A DNA stretch of 64,000 nt from Acidobacteriota bacterium (GCA_016710075.1 JADJLO010000001.1:62001-126000), one strand, 5' to 3'; positions 30,796 through 41,221 are shown, numbered from the stretch's first letter. Translations and numbers: made by a program. Notes: generated from the sequence alone by a model not told the origin.

Positions 30796-31410
30796 ATGCT
30801 GAACAGAAAACTTATCGCGACCTTGTTTCTGGTTATGACGGTTCTTTTTGCCGGGTCAACTCTCTACGCTCAGGAATCAGCCAGACAAACCACATCCAGG
30901 CAGACCCAGCAACCGACTTACGGTGAAAAGGTCCAGTCTGGCGGCCAAAAGGCGGGACTTGGAGTGGCTGGAGGATTCATTCCTGGCGGGAATGTGATTT
31001 CCAGAAGCAGAAAAAGCGGATCAATAGTCGCGCAGGCTGCAACCAGCGAAGCAGGGAAGTTCGATCTCGGCGTCCTACCCGCAGGCGTTTACGAATTGAG
31101 CGTTCAGGTCAAATCCAGCAACGTTGATCCGAAATCTGCCAATCTGGAAGGCTGCGTCGTGGTGGTTCAGGGGGCATCGGGTGGCCCGGTTATTGCCGAG
31201 TGGGATTTGAAACTTAATAAGGCCGCCAGAATTCAGGAAACTCCTGAAAACGCCCGAATGAGGATTTTATCCGATAACAAAACAAGGCTTGCCGATGCAA
31301 AAATCGAATCCGGTCTGATCATCATCGAATCGGACGGCAAAACTTCGGTCAGTGGGACACTCAAGACCAAACACGATACTGCGAAAAACTCGATCAATAA
31401 TGTGAGATAA
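30796..31410 (+). CDS. Secreted protein with a carboxypeptidase-regulatory-like domain
   Basis: 204 residues. Signal peptide at 1-25 (LIATLFLVMTVLFAGSTLYAQ). The remainder has a Gly-rich segment (GGQKAGLGVAGGFIPGG) and a beta-sandwich-like part whose SEAGKFDLGVLPAGVYELSVQVKSS is typical of carboxypeptidase-regulatory or DUF4198-like domains. No enzymatic motif. Start ATG follows AAGAGG about 5 bases before. A strong stem-loop terminator follows, so it is probably a one-gene unit. Exact function unknown. Confidence 0.65.
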   Translation: MLNRKLIATLFLVMTVLFAGSTLYAQESARQTTSRQTQQPTYGEKVQSGGQKAGLGVAGGFIPGGNVISRSRKSGSIVAQAATSEAGKFDLGVLPAGVYELSVQVKSSNVDPKSANLEGCVVVVQGASGGPVIAEWDLKLNKAARIQETPENARMRILSDNKTRLADAKIESGLIIIESDGKTSVSGTLKTKHDTAKNSINNVR

Positions 31411-31457
31411 AAGATAAAGAGGATTAGGAAACTCCCGAAACAGGCTGAACAGACGAA

Positions 31458-31499
31458 AATTGAAAAGGCCGGACCAATGCTGGTTCGGCCTTTTCAATT
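31458..31499 (+). terminator. Strong stem-loop terminator after the secreted-protein gene
   Basis: AATTGAAAAGGCCGGACCA (31458-31476) pairs with TGGTTCGGCCTTTTCAATT (31481-31499), 18 of 19 bases paired with a 4-base loop and a T run within the 3' arm. Just before it, at 31423-31455, stands a degenerate half-copy of the ATTACGAAACA motif (GATTAGGAAACTCCCGAAACA). Confidence 0.8.
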
Positions 31500-31630
31500 G
31501 ATATTACAGCCATTGCTGATTCAGAACATTTGTTGCGGCTGGACTGGTCATTGAGTCCGACTCGGCGTATATTTTCCGGGTTCATTAAATCACGGGTTCA
31601 TTCATCCAATACAAATTCGGAGGTAGCGGC

Positions 31631-34600
31631 GTGAAGCGGAAGATCCAGTCGATCGTTCTGGCAGCGGCAATTGCATCGGTTATTGCACTTATATTGGGAA
31701 ATTTCATTTCATCAGCGTCGGCCGACGAGGTGAAAACGAAGCCGATCGATTTCAACCGCGAGATCAGGCCAATATTTTCGGACAACTGCTTCACGTGTCA
31801 CGGGCCGGATGACAAGCAGCGGATGGCAAAAATGCGGCTCGACACAAGGGATGGGGTTCTGGGCAAGCCTGGAGTGATCGTTCCCGGCGATTCGGCCAAT
31901 TCAAAACTCTTCAAACGAATCTCTTCAAAAGATCCGAATGTGGTCATGCCGCCTCCGGAATCCGGCCACAAGCTGAACGAGAAGCAGGTCGATCTGATCA
32001 GACGCTGGATCGACGAGGGTGCAAAGTGGAACGAGCACTGGGCATTCGTTGCCCCGAAGAGACCGGAAATCCCGAAAGTCAAAAATTCATCCTGGGTTCG
32101 CAATCCGATAGATGCATTCATCCTTTCAAGACTTGAAAGGGAGAACCTGACTCCATCGGTTGAGGCCGACAGGGCAACGCTCTTTCGCAGAGTCTCTCTG
32201 GATTTGACGGGGCTGCCGCCGACGACCGGCGAGTTGGACGCATTTCTTGCCGATAAATCTCCGGACGCGTATGAAAAAGCGGTTGACCGGTTGCTGGCCT
32301 CGCCGCATTACGGTGAGCGCATGTCGCTGCAATGGCTCGATCTGGCTCGTTATGCCGACTCGCATGGTTATCACATAGATAGCCATCGCGACATGTGGCC
32401 TTGGCGGGACTGGGTGATCCGTGCGTTCAATCAGAACAAGCCATTCGACAAGTTCACGATCGAACAGATTGCCGGCGACCTGCTGCCCAACGCGACGACT
32501 GACCAGAAGATTGCCACCGGATTCAATCGCAATCACATGATCAATTTCGAGGGTGGCGCGATTCCGGAAGAGTATCTCAACGAATACATCATCGACCGCG
32601 TCGAGGCGACATCGGTTACGTGGCTGGGACTGACCATGGGCTGTGCGCGTTGCCATTCGCATAAATTCGATCCGTTGTCGCAGAAGGAGTTTTATCAATT
32701 TTACGCATTCTTCAACAGCATTCCGGAGCAGGGGCTCGACGGCAGGCGCGGAAATGCGATGCCGTATCTCTCATTGCCGACCGATGAACAGAAAAGCCGA
32801 CAGCAGGATCTGATCGCCGCAATTCAGGAACACGAAACGACGCTTTCGGACAAGAACATCGCACCCCTGCAGGAAGCGTGGGAGAAGAACCTGGCCGGCA
32901 AAGTTGCGGTATCTCCTACCAAAGATCTGGTTGCTCATTTCGAGCTCGATGGGAGCCTTGCTGACTCATCGGGGCGATACCGGCATGGCCGGACCGTGAT
33001 CGGCGATCCGACATTTAGCGGAGGCAGAGTCAGCCGGGCAGTCTTTCTCGATGGACAGACAACGCTCGGCTTCGGCAAGGCTCTTACGCTGGACAGCCGC
33101 GAGCCCTTCACCCTAGCGGTGTGGCTCAGCCCCGGCCTCGGGAAGGTCGGAAATTATGCCTTCGAAAAGAAGGACGATGAGAAGACGCTTCGCGGAATGC
33201 AGCTCCTGTTCGATCAGACTCAACTGATTGAAATACAGCGATGGGCAGCGCCGCTGACCATCCGCCTGATTTCGAAATGGCCTGAAGATGCGATTGCGAT
33301 TCGCACGAAAGAACTCTTCAACAGCGGTGACTGGAAGCACCTGACGATCACTTATGACGGCTCTGGAAAAGCAGCCGGATTAAAGGTCTGGCTTAACGGA
33401 AAACCGGCTGAGATCGAGACGCTCAAGGACAAGCTGAGTGATGGATTTAGAAGCGAGAGCGATCTGCGTATCGGCAGCAATGAGACGGGAAGAGCGTATG
33501 GCGGCGGCATCGACGATCTGCGGGTTTACGATTGCATGCTTGGCCCCGAAGAGATCGAGCAGCTCGGCATTCATTATCCAATTCAGACGATTCTTTCAGG
33601 TGTCAGCGGGAAGCGAACGAAGGACGAGACACAGCGGCTGCGGGAATATTTCATCACCAGGATCGCTCCCGAAAATATCCGAAGGCAATATGATGAACTA
33701 AAAGATCTGAGGAAGCAGAAGAGCGCTCTGGACAATCAGATACTCAATACGATGGTGATGATGGAACTCGGAAAGCCGCGCGATACGTTCGTGCTGGCGC
33801 GCGGTGACTATCGCAACAAGACCGACAAGGTTTTGCCCGGGGTGCCGGCTGTGCTGCCGCCGATGCATACCGGTGACCGCCCGGCCAACCGGCTTGATCT
33901 GGCGAAATGGCTGGTCGATCCACAGCATCCACTGACTGCGCGTGTCGCGGTAAACCGGTTCTGGCAGATCTATTTCGGCTACGGCATCGCTAAAACCCTG
34001 GAAGATTTCGGATCGCAGGGGGAGCAACCCGTTCACCCCGAACTGCTCGACTGGCTGGCCACGGAGTTTATCCGGACAAGCTGGGACGTCAAGGCCATGC
34101 AGCGGTTAATCGTTACTTCGGCAACCTATCGCCAGTCGTCCAAAGTATCGCCGCAGCTTCTTGAAAAAGATCCCGAGAATCGCCTGCTTGCGCGCGGCCC
34201 AAGATTCAGGCTGCAGGCCGAACTGATTCGCGACAACGCGCTGGCGTTGAGCGGCCTGCTCAGCGAATCGATCGGCGGGCCGAGCGTGCTCCCCTATCAG
34301 CCTGCCGGAATCTGGGAGGAACTGGCCTTCGGCGACGGCTTCACGGCACAGGAATATGTCCAGAGTCACGGCAAGGATCTTTACCGCCGCAGCATGTACA
34401 CCTTCTGGAAGCGCACTGCGCCGCCTGCGACGATGTCGACCTTTGACGCTCCCGACCGCGAGAAGTGTGCGGCAAGGCGATCGGTGACCAACACACCGCT
34501 GCAGGCACTGGCGCTGTTGAACGACCCGACGTTTGTTGAGGCTGCGCGAGCGCTTGCTGTCAGGACTTTGCGAGAGGGCGGCAGGGATGTCGCCGGCCGC

Positions 34601-34840
34601 ATTAACTATGCGTTCCGGCTCGCAACCGGCCGCAGAACAACAGCGGCGGAACTCAAAGTCCTTCGCGATCTCCTCAATCAGCAGATGATCGCATATACCC
34701 GCGACGGCAAGGCCGTTCAGGATCTGCTCGGCATCGGTGAATCTAAAGTCCCCGATGAATTGAAGAAGAATGAACTGGCCGCATGGACCATCGTCGCCAG
34801 CACGATTCTCAATCTCGATGAGACCGTGACAAAAGAATGA
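31631..34840 (+). CDS. Planctomycete-type cytochrome protein with DUF1549, LamG and DUF1553 domains
   Basis: 1069-residue exported protein. Start GTG with GGAGG about 8 bases upstream. A signal sequence (about 1-31) is followed by a cytochrome-like PSCyt1 domain with haem motif CFTCH (53-57), then DUF1549 (about 140-360) with a second CARCH motif, an inserted LamG/concanavalin-like domain (about 435-645, with AVFLDGQTTLGFG and GGIDDLRVYDCMLGPEEI), and DUF1553 (about 725-1040, with RVAVNRFWQIYFGYG, ATYRQSSK and RSVTNTPLQALALLND). Such proteins are common in Planctomycetes and some Acidobacteriota, often beside DUF1501 genes. Function is unknown; redox-linked glycan breakdown has been suggested. 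Confidence 0.9.
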   Translation: MKRKIQSIVLAAAIASVIALILGNFISSASADEVKTKPIDFNREIRPIFSDNCFTCHGPDDKQRMAKMRLDTRDGVLGKPGVIVPGDSANSKLFKRISSKDPNVVMPPPESGHKLNEKQVDLIRRWIDEGAKWNEHWAFVAPKRPEIPKVKNSSWVRNPIDAFILSRLERENLTPSVEADRATLFRRVSLDLTGLPPTTGELDAFLADKSPDAYEKAVDRLLASPHYGERMSLQWLDLARYADSHGYHIDSHRDMWPWRDWVIRAFNQNKPFDKFTIEQIAGDLLPNATTDQKIATGFNRNHMINFEGGAIPEEYLNEYIIDRVEATSVTWLGLTMGCARCHSHKFDPLSQKEFYQFYAFFNSIPEQGLDGRRGNAMPYLSLPTDEQKSRQQDLIAAIQEHETTLSDKNIAPLQEAWEKNLAGKVAVSPTKDLVAHFELDGSLADSSGRYRHGRTVIGDPTFSGGRVSRAVFLDGQTTLGFGKALTLDSREPFTLAVWLSPGLGKVGNYAFEKKDDEKTLRGMQLLFDQTQLIEIQRWAAPLTIRLISKWPEDAIAIRTKELFNSGDWKHLTITYDGSGKAAGLKVWLNGKPAEIETLKDKLSDGFRSESDLRIGSNETGRAYGGGIDDLRVYDCMLGPEEIEQLGIHYPIQTILSGVSGKRTKDETQRLREYFITRIAPENIRRQYDELKDLRKQKSALDNQILNTMVMMELGKPRDTFVLARGDYRNKTDKVLPGVPAVLPPMHTGDRPANRLDLAKWLVDPQHPLTARVAVNRFWQIYFGYGIAKTLEDFGSQGEQPVHPELLDWLATEFIRTSWDVKAMQRLIVTSATYRQSSKVSPQLLEKDPENRLLARGPRFRLQAELIRDNALALSGLLSESIGGPSVLPYQPAGIWEELAFGDGFTAQEYVQSHGKDLYRRSMYTFWKRTAPPATMSTFDAPDREKCAARRSVTNTPLQALALLNDPTFVEAARALAVRTLREGGRDVAGRINYAFRLATGRRTTAAELKVLRDLLNQQMIAYTRDGKAVQDLLGIGESKVPDELKKNELAAWTIVASTILNLDETVTKE

Positions 34841-34895
34841 ATCAACCAGTTCAGAATTCAGGTTTCAGCATGAATCTTTAAGGGAATAGATAAGA

Positions 34896-37321
34896 ATGAA
34901 CAGACCATCAAAAACAGTACTGATCATCATTTTGATATTTTGCTCGCTTGCATCGGTCGATGCCGCGCGCCTTGGAGTATCAACTGCGGCCGCCGGATCG
35001 GCTTCGATCAAGGTGGCGGGCTTGCAGGCGCCGGTCAATGTCCGCCGCGATGACCGCGGCATCGCGTACATCGAGGCTCATAACGATCACGACCTCTACT
35101 TCGCTCAAGGGTACGTGACAGCGACAGACCGTTTGTGGCAGATGGATGTTCTGCGCCGCACCGCCCGCGGTGAGTTGTCCGAACTTCTGGGCAAAGCGGT
35201 CTTCGAAGAAGACAAGCGTCATCGCCTGCTTGGCATGGCAAAACTCTCGGAAGAGAAGGCCGCTCAGATGGACGAAGCGAGCCGCGCACTGTTTCAGGCG
35301 TATGCCGATGGAGTCAACGCCTGGATTTCCACGCTCGACGAAAAGACCCTCCCGACGGAGTTCAGGGTCCTCAAATACCAGCCGCGCAAGTGGACTCTCG
35401 CAGACTCCATTGTCATCGGCTTTCTGATGGCAGAGAGCCTCTCGACAAGCTGGCAGCAGGACATTATGCGAGCCGCATTCACCGATCTTCCGGCTGATCT
35501 CCGTGATGAACTGTTCATCGTCTATTCCGACCTCGATACGCCTGTGGTTGGCAGCGATCGCCTCAAGGCCAAACCCGCGAAGGCGGCAAAAAGCATGGTG
35601 AACGTCAGCGATGGAGCATCCAGGCTTGCCCTGGCTTCAGAGCAGACCCGCGAGCGATCAATGAGTCGCGTTGGGATGTGGGCGGAAGACATGGCTGCGA
35701 GCAACAACTGGGTTGTCAGCGGAAAGCGGACCGTGACCGGAAAGCCGTTGCTCTCGAACGACCCGCACCTTGCGCCTTCAGTTCCGAATATCTGGTATAT
35801 GGTCCATCTGAGTGCGCCGGGCGTGCGCGTTTCCGGCGTCTCGATTCCGGGCATCAATGGCGTCATCATCGGCCACAATGACCGCATCGCCTGGGGAATG
35901 ACCAATCTTGGCCCTGATGTTCAGGATCTATACCTCGAAAAATTCGACAAGGAGAAGTTCGACGCAAAGAATCCTCCAACATACATGACCCCGAAAGGGT
36001 GGGAGCAGGCCGAAGTCCGTTGTGAGGATGTCAAGGTTCGCAAGAATCCCACGAGCCCCGAAACCGAGACCGTCTGCGTAGACGTGGCAGTGACCCGTCA
36101 CGGTCCCATCATTCTCGATCGCGGCAAGGAGAAATACGCGCTGCGCTGGAGCATTCACGACACGCCGGCCAATTCATTCGCGTCGTTCCATTACCTGAAC
36201 CGCGCGAAGAACTGGAAGGAGTTCACCGCAGCAATCAGCAATTTCAGCGGAGCCACACAGAATTTCATCTACGCCGATATCGATGGTCACATCGGGTATT
36301 ACGGCTCGGGGCGCATCCCATTCGCAGAAGTGGCGATGGCAGCCTGCCCTACGATGGCACCAAGACGACGGGGAATGGACCGGTTACATTCCCTTCGACA
36401 AGCTTCCGCACGTTTACGATCCTCCGTCCGGGATGATCGTCACCGCAAATTCCCGCGTCGTCGGCAAGGATTATCCGTATCATCTGACATACGGATGGTC
36501 GGTGCCGTAACGCCAGAAACGAATCAACGATCTGTTGAAGGTAAAGCCAAAGCTCACCATAGACGATTTCCGCGCAACGCTTGGAGACGTCTATGCAATC
36601 GGCGGAGACATCTTCGCCAAAAAATATCGTCAAGCTTTTTAACGGCAAATCCGATGATGCGAAGCTTCAGGAGTCTCTTGATCTGCTGGCCAAATGGGAC
36701 GGCAGAGTCAGCGCCGATTCACGCGCGGCCCTGCTGGTCAATGAGATGCGCGACATTTTCGGCAATCGCCTGGTGGCGGCAAAGATCGGGGAAGAGAAGG
36801 CCAGGCAGTACCGCTGGACCAATCGCAACCTGCTGCTTGACCGGATCGTGACTCAGTGGCCGATGAAATGGCTGCCGAAGGAATATGCCGGCTGGCAGGA
36901 TTTCGTGAAGGCCTGCGCCGCCGAGACTCGCACAACAATCGCCAGGAAATACGGCGCCGACGAATCCAAATGGACTTTCGGAAACGCCGTTCAGGTTAAA
37001 TTCAATCACCCGATGACAAGTGCGCCGCTGGTCGGCAATCAGTTCAAGATTGACCCATTCCCGCAGCAAGGCAACGGATACACCGGCGGCATCGGACCCA
37101 CGGTCAACGTCGGGCCGAGCGTCTCGATGCGCATGATAGTCGATATGTCCAACCTCGATAATTCGCAGCAAGGCTTACCGGTCGGTCAATCCTGCGATCC
37201 GAAGAGCACGAATTACAAGGATCAGATTGACGACTGGCGCAGGGTCACTCCGCGCGTCTTTCCCTTCTCTCGAAAGGCCGTGGACCAGACTGCAAAATCC
37301 GTCATCACCATGGAGCCCTGA
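34896..37321 (+). pseudogene. Penicillin acylase family protein, broken by three indels and one stop
   Basis: The 5' part (34896 to about 36317) reads through the signal peptide, the alpha chain and the beta-chain N-terminus with the nucleophile Ser269 in MAASNNWVVSGKR. After DGHIGYYGSGRIP the frame must change near 36318 (one C lost), again near 36362 (one G lost: DDGEWTGYIPF returns), an in-frame TAA replaces the expected Tyr in SVPYRQKRIND at about 36508, and one extra T near 36640 leads into KLFNGKSDDAKL, after which 660 bases run clean to the stop at 37321. All four lesions lie within 330 bases. The complete gene would encode about 800 residues, the usual size for the family, whose members cleave amides such as acyl-homoserine lactones or beta-lactam side chains. 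Confidence 0.85.
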
Positions 37322-37329
37322 AAGGAGGG

Positions 37330-37462
37330 AGATTACGAAACAAACTGAAAATTCTCAGGCGTTGATTGGACAATTATTTCCAGGAAAACGTAACACCAAA
37401 ATAAAATAGCTGAATTACCCTTTAGTACAAATTCGTCGTTTGTTTCGTCTGTTTCGTAATCT
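37330..37462. repeat. Inverted-repeat element of the ATTACGAAACA family, copy 3
   Basis: AGATTACGAAACAAAC (37330-37345) faces GTTTGTTTCGTCTGTTTCGTAATCT (about 37438-37462). The second arm contains two overlapping inverse copies of the end. It lies between the broken penicillin acylase gene and the DUF1501 gene; its 3' end is ten bases before the DUF1501 ATG. Confidence 0.75.
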
Positions 37463-37472
37463 GGTTTTTTTC

Positions 37473-38936
37473 ATGAATCAAAAAAAGGAACTCGAACTGC
37501 AATTCACACGCCGACAGTTTTTCGGCCTCGGAGCAAAGGGGATCGGCATAGCCGCGCTCTCTTCGCTGCTCACAAACGACGGCCTGGCGCAGGATGCTGC
37601 GCGCGATGCGAAAACCGGCGGGCTTACAGGGATACCTCACTTTGCGCCGAAGGTGAAGCGAATCATCTATCTACACCAGTCCGGCGGCCCGTCTCAGATC
37701 GAGACATTCGATTACAAGCCCGCGCTGGCGAAATATCATGGCAGCGAGTTGCCCGATTCGATTCGCGGCGGACAGCGCATTACAGGAATGACCTCGGGTC
37801 AGACGGCGTTCCCGTGCGTCAAATCGCTCTTCAATTTCAAACAGCACGGCAAGTCCGGCATCTGGGTGAGCGATCTGCTGCCATACACGGCTCAGGTGAT
37901 CGACGATCTGACGGTCATCAAGACGATGAACACCGATGCGATCAACCATGATCCGGCGATCACCTTCATCCAGACCGGATTTCAGCAGCCTGGTCGTCCG
38001 AGCATGGGCGCATGGGTGAGTTACGGTCTGGGCAGCGATAATCAGAATCTGCCGGCCTTCGTCGTCATGCTTTCACAGGCTCACGCGCTCAATACCGATC
38101 AGCCGCTCTTTTCGAGGTTATGGTCGAGCGGATTCCTGCCGTCTAAGTATCAGGGGATTCGCCTGCGTGGCGGAAGTACGCCTGTTTTGTTCCTTCAGGA
38201 TCCTCCGGGCGTGAGCAAGACCACGCGCCGGCAGATGCTGGATGCCGTAGTCAAACTCGACGGGATGAAGCATCAGGATTATGGCGATCCCGAAATCGAA
38301 ACCAGGATTTCTCAGTACGAGATGGCCTACAAGATGCAGACTTCGGTGCCGGAACTGACGGATTTCTCGAAAGAGCCGGATCATATCTTCGAGATGTACG
38401 GGCCCGAGTCGCGCAAGCCGGGAACATACGCCGCCAACTGTTTGATGGCGCGCAGGCTGGCTGAGCGCGGCGTGCGCTTCATTCAACTCTACCATCGCGG
38501 CTGGGATCAGCACGGCGATCTGCCAAGGGATCTTGCCCTGCAATGCCGCGGTACCGATCAGCCAACGGCGGCTCTGATCAAGGATCTCAAGCAGCGAGGC
38601 CTGCTCGATGACACGCTCGTCATCTGGGGCGGGGAATTCGGCCGAACCGTTTACTCGCAGGGCAAACTGACAGAAGCCAATTACGGCCGCGATCATCACC
38701 CGCGAAACTTCGCCATGTGGCTGGCAGGCGGCGGCCTCAAAAAAGGTGTCGCCATCGGAGAGACCGACGATTACAGCTACAACACACTCTCCGACCCCGT
38801 CTCGGTCTATGACCTGCAGACCACGGTCCTTCACCTTCTTGGGATCGATCATAAACGCCTGACCTACAAATTCCAGGGGAGAAATTTCAGGCTGACCGAT
38901 GTCCACGGCGAGCTCGTTGAGAAGATCCTGGCCTGA
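37473..38936 (+). CDS. DUF1501 protein, Tat-exported sulfatase-like
   Basis: 487 residues from ATG 37473; an upstream in-frame start at 37440 would lie inside a repeat element. Residues 14-37 form a Tat signal (TRRQFFGLGAKGIGIAALSSLL). The DUF1501 pattern is seen in IIYLHQSGGPSQIETFDYKP, FPCVKSLF, and the C-terminal VIWGGEFGRTVYSQG and GRDHHPRNFAMWLAGGG. The fold resembles alkaline phosphatase/sulfatase. DUF1501 genes are usually paired with DUF1549/DUF1553 genes, as here, though a penicillin acylase gene separates them. Confidence 0.92.
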   Translation: MNQKKELELQFTRRQFFGLGAKGIGIAALSSLLTNDGLAQDAARDAKTGGLTGIPHFAPKVKRIIYLHQSGGPSQIETFDYKPALAKYHGSELPDSIRGGQRITGMTSGQTAFPCVKSLFNFKQHGKSGIWVSDLLPYTAQVIDDLTVIKTMNTDAINHDPAITFIQTGFQQPGRPSMGAWVSYGLGSDNQNLPAFVVMLSQAHALNTDQPLFSRLWSSGFLPSKYQGIRLRGGSTPVLFLQDPPGVSKTTRRQMLDAVVKLDGMKHQDYGDPEIETRISQYEMAYKMQTSVPELTDFSKEPDHIFEMYGPESRKPGTYAANCLMARRLAERGVRFIQLYHRGWDQHGDLPRDLALQCRGTDQPTAALIKDLKQRGLLDDTLVIWGGEFGRTVYSQGKLTEANYGRDHHPRNFAMWLAGGGLKKGVAIGETDDYSYNTLSDPVSVYDLQTTVLHLLGIDHKRLTYKFQGRNFRLTDVHGELVEKILA

Positions 38937-38967
38937 TAGGCGTAATGGTGGTTATTTGTGGATCTGG

Positions 38968-40100
38968 TTATCGTTTGGCTTTCGCGTCCATCTCTTTCAA
39001 AGTGAATCGGACGCTGACGATGAAAGGCTCTTCGCCGTCGATCCAGTGGCCGTATGTCGTTGTCACGAAAGTCCCGCCTGGAAGGATCTCAACGCCGGGA
39101 TAGCCGCAGTCGGAAGATTTGTGGTTATCCATTAATCTGATCCTGTACTGTCCTTCTCTGCCTTTGGCGATGTCGTCGTATTTGCCCACCCAGCCAACCC
39201 AGTCGCCTTTGGTCGGGCTTTGGTGAGTCGTATCGCGGAATGAGATAAACAGCCGACCGTCCGGAGCGTATTTCCCGGTGTGCCTGTCGCCGGTGAGTGA
39301 GCCCGGAAGCTCGCGAGGTCCGACCATGTCTTCGCCTCATCGTTCGAAAACATGACGTATGAGTTTTTAACGCGGCGATTTTCCCTGAGCAGCATCGCCA
39401 GTTGCCTGCCGTCGGGAGATCTGATCACGCCCGGCTCGCAAAGATGTATCTCATCGGATTTGTAGAGTTCCCGGGGCTCTGACCAGGTCAGCCCGCCGTC
39501 TTTCGAAAACGTCTGATAGAGCGTCATCGCAGCCGATCTCTTCCCATCTTTCCGGAAGAATCTGCCGTCATCGTGGAAAAGAGCCACATAATCACCGTTT
39601 TTGAGCCTCTCGACGCTGCCCATGGCCACGATGCCTCCGAATTCGCCAATCGCTTTGAGCTCGCTCCACGTCTTCCCGTCATCCTCGGAAACCGACATCC
39701 TGATCGGATAAAGTCCCGAAAAAAGAATCAACCGCTTTTTGCCCTTTTTATCGATGACGCGGTGAATGGTTGGAGTTTCAAGCGATGTCTCCCAGCTTTT
39801 TGGTGTCGGCAATCTGCCGGACCAGGTCAGCCCCCCATCGGCGCTGCGTTTCATGACGATAGCGCCTTTGCCGTGCCCCTTTGGATAGACAGCGATAATT
39901 GTGCGTTTGTCTTCAAGAAGCACAGTTGTCGGATGGCCGAGATACTGACCCGGTTCACGATCGACCGTTACCTGGCGGCTCTTATCGCCCGCCAGATCGA
40001 TCAGCGGGATCGTGTAGCCTCCCGGCTGGGCCTGCTGGAGTTGCTCAATACTGGACGCGGCGGCAAGTAAAGCGAGAATCAGGAATGGCAGTTTTGTCAT
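38968..40100 (-). pseudogene. Exo-alpha-sialidase-like BNR-repeat protein, one frameshift
   Basis: Two minus-strand frames, 39132-40100 and 38968-39327, together encode one protein of about 377 residues with a signal peptide (FLILALLAAASS). Four Asp-box repeats are visible: SADGGLTW, SEDDGKTW, SKDGGLTW and SNDEAKTW, so a six-bladed propeller of the sialidase type is likely. After AKTWSDL the sequence continues as RELPGSLTGDRHTGKY in the other frame (near 39315), which needs one C restored. The C-terminal half (LFISFRDTTH, SSDCGYPGVEILPGG) is otherwise intact. Substrate is unknown; many such proteins are not true sialidases. Confidence 0.85.
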
Positions 40101-40186
40101 TTCTCATGGATGGAAAAACAGACAGGAATTAACAGGAGCATTTTGTCATCCCGTATGACCCGTCTGGCTAAAAAACAGTCAGCGAT

Positions 40187-40792
40187 CTATTTTTTAGTCA
40201 TGTTTTGAATTAAGGACTCGCGGCCCTGGCTGATTTCAGTCGCAATTCGGGCGATCAGAATGCGTTCTTCATCGGAAATGTTGCCAAAGCCGAGTATGCC
40301 GCCGGTGACATCGGCGATCATCGTGCACATTTCGACCAGACTCTCCTGCGAGGCTGCACGATGATCATCCGGCAACGCTTTGATCATGTATCGAATCGCC
40401 CGCAGTGAGTTTTCGAAGAAATCCTCCGGGGGTTCTTCCTTAAGCAATTCACTCAGTTTTTCATAAGCCTCGGTGCCTGGAATGATGTCGCGGGCTCTGG
40501 CAATCTCCAGAACCATTTCACGCTCTTTTTCCGCGACATATCCTTCGGCCCAGGCAATCTGAACCAGTGGAACCATATAAAGAATGCTGATTGTTTCAGA
40601 GTTGTAGCCGAGCGACTGCAGTGCATCGAGAATATCCTGATCGGTTACACCTGTCTCTTCGGCAATCTGTTTGCGATCTGCTTCTCTGGCCAGTTTGTTC
40701 CGCATCTTTTCAATGAGTTCGTGCTCTTTCTTGCTGAAATACTCGTCTTCAAGCGCACGCTCGCGATCCTTGAATTTGTTCTTGTCGTCCAT
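40187..40792 (-). CDS. TerB-like fold protein
   Basis: 201 residues, cytoplasmic, no signal. An N-terminal charged helix (KDRERALEDEYFSKKEHELIEKMR) is followed by a TerB-like alpha-helical domain, with VPLVQIAWAEGYVAEKEREMV as the metal-binding signature (acidic residues after AWAEG) and SDEERILIARI in the last third. TerB domains occur in tellurite-resistance and stress proteins; the role here is unknown. The ATG has AAGGAG about 7 bases upstream on the minus strand. It is a lone minus-strand gene. Confidence 0.75.
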   Translation of the reverse strand: MDDKNKFKDRERALEDEYFSKKEHELIEKMRNKLAREADRKQIAEETGVTDQDILDALQSLGYNSETISILYMVPLVQIAWAEGYVAEKEREMVLEIARARDIIPGTEAYEKLSELLKEEPPEDFFENSLRAIRYMIKALPDDHRAASQESLVEMCTMIADVTGGILGFGNISDEERILIARIATEISQGRESLIQNMTKK

Positions 40793-40960
40793 GATGACTC
40801 CTTAAATATCAAACCGTGCTTTATATGACTAACTACATTCAAGCAAATATAAAGCCAACAAACAAGACCTTTTAGTCACATTATCCGGTTCATCAAGTTC
40901 TTCTGCCCTGAGAGGGACGGACAAAAAAACGCGGCCTGTGCCGGCCTGGATCCTGTAGAT

Positions 40961-41205
40961 CTCCGTTGCGGAAAGTTTAAAGCATGAACCGATGATACGT
41001 GGATCATTGAAAACGGGCGGACTCCATGGGTGCGGCGACCTGTCACCCAGACCGTGCCCCAAGATTGGAAAACACGCCCGAAACCGCACACCGATGTAAC
41101 AGGACTTCAGGCAATCCACCACCCTCTCCCATGGATTGCAAATTTTGCGACTTGGGAAAAGCGCTGCTACTAACTTTTAACTAACAGGGCCTTTCCGCAA
41201 CGGAG
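40961..41205. repeat. 245-bp intergenic element with perfect 15-bp inverted ends
   Basis: CTCCGTTGCGGAAAG (40961-40975) is perfectly inverted at 41191-41205. The interior holds no gene I can support; open frames on the minus strand there (about 97 codons) show no recognisable protein features. The 505-base gap between the TerB-like gene and alaS consists of this element and the alaS promoter. It could be a non-autonomous mobile repeat, but no target-site duplication was recognised next to the ends. Confidence 0.55.
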
Positions 41206-41221
41206 CTTCAGATTCCAAAAT

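Noticed and set aside
40829..41122. 97-codon minus-strand frame before alaS
   Set aside because: No ribosome site or domain, and it runs across one end of the 245-bp inverted-repeat element.
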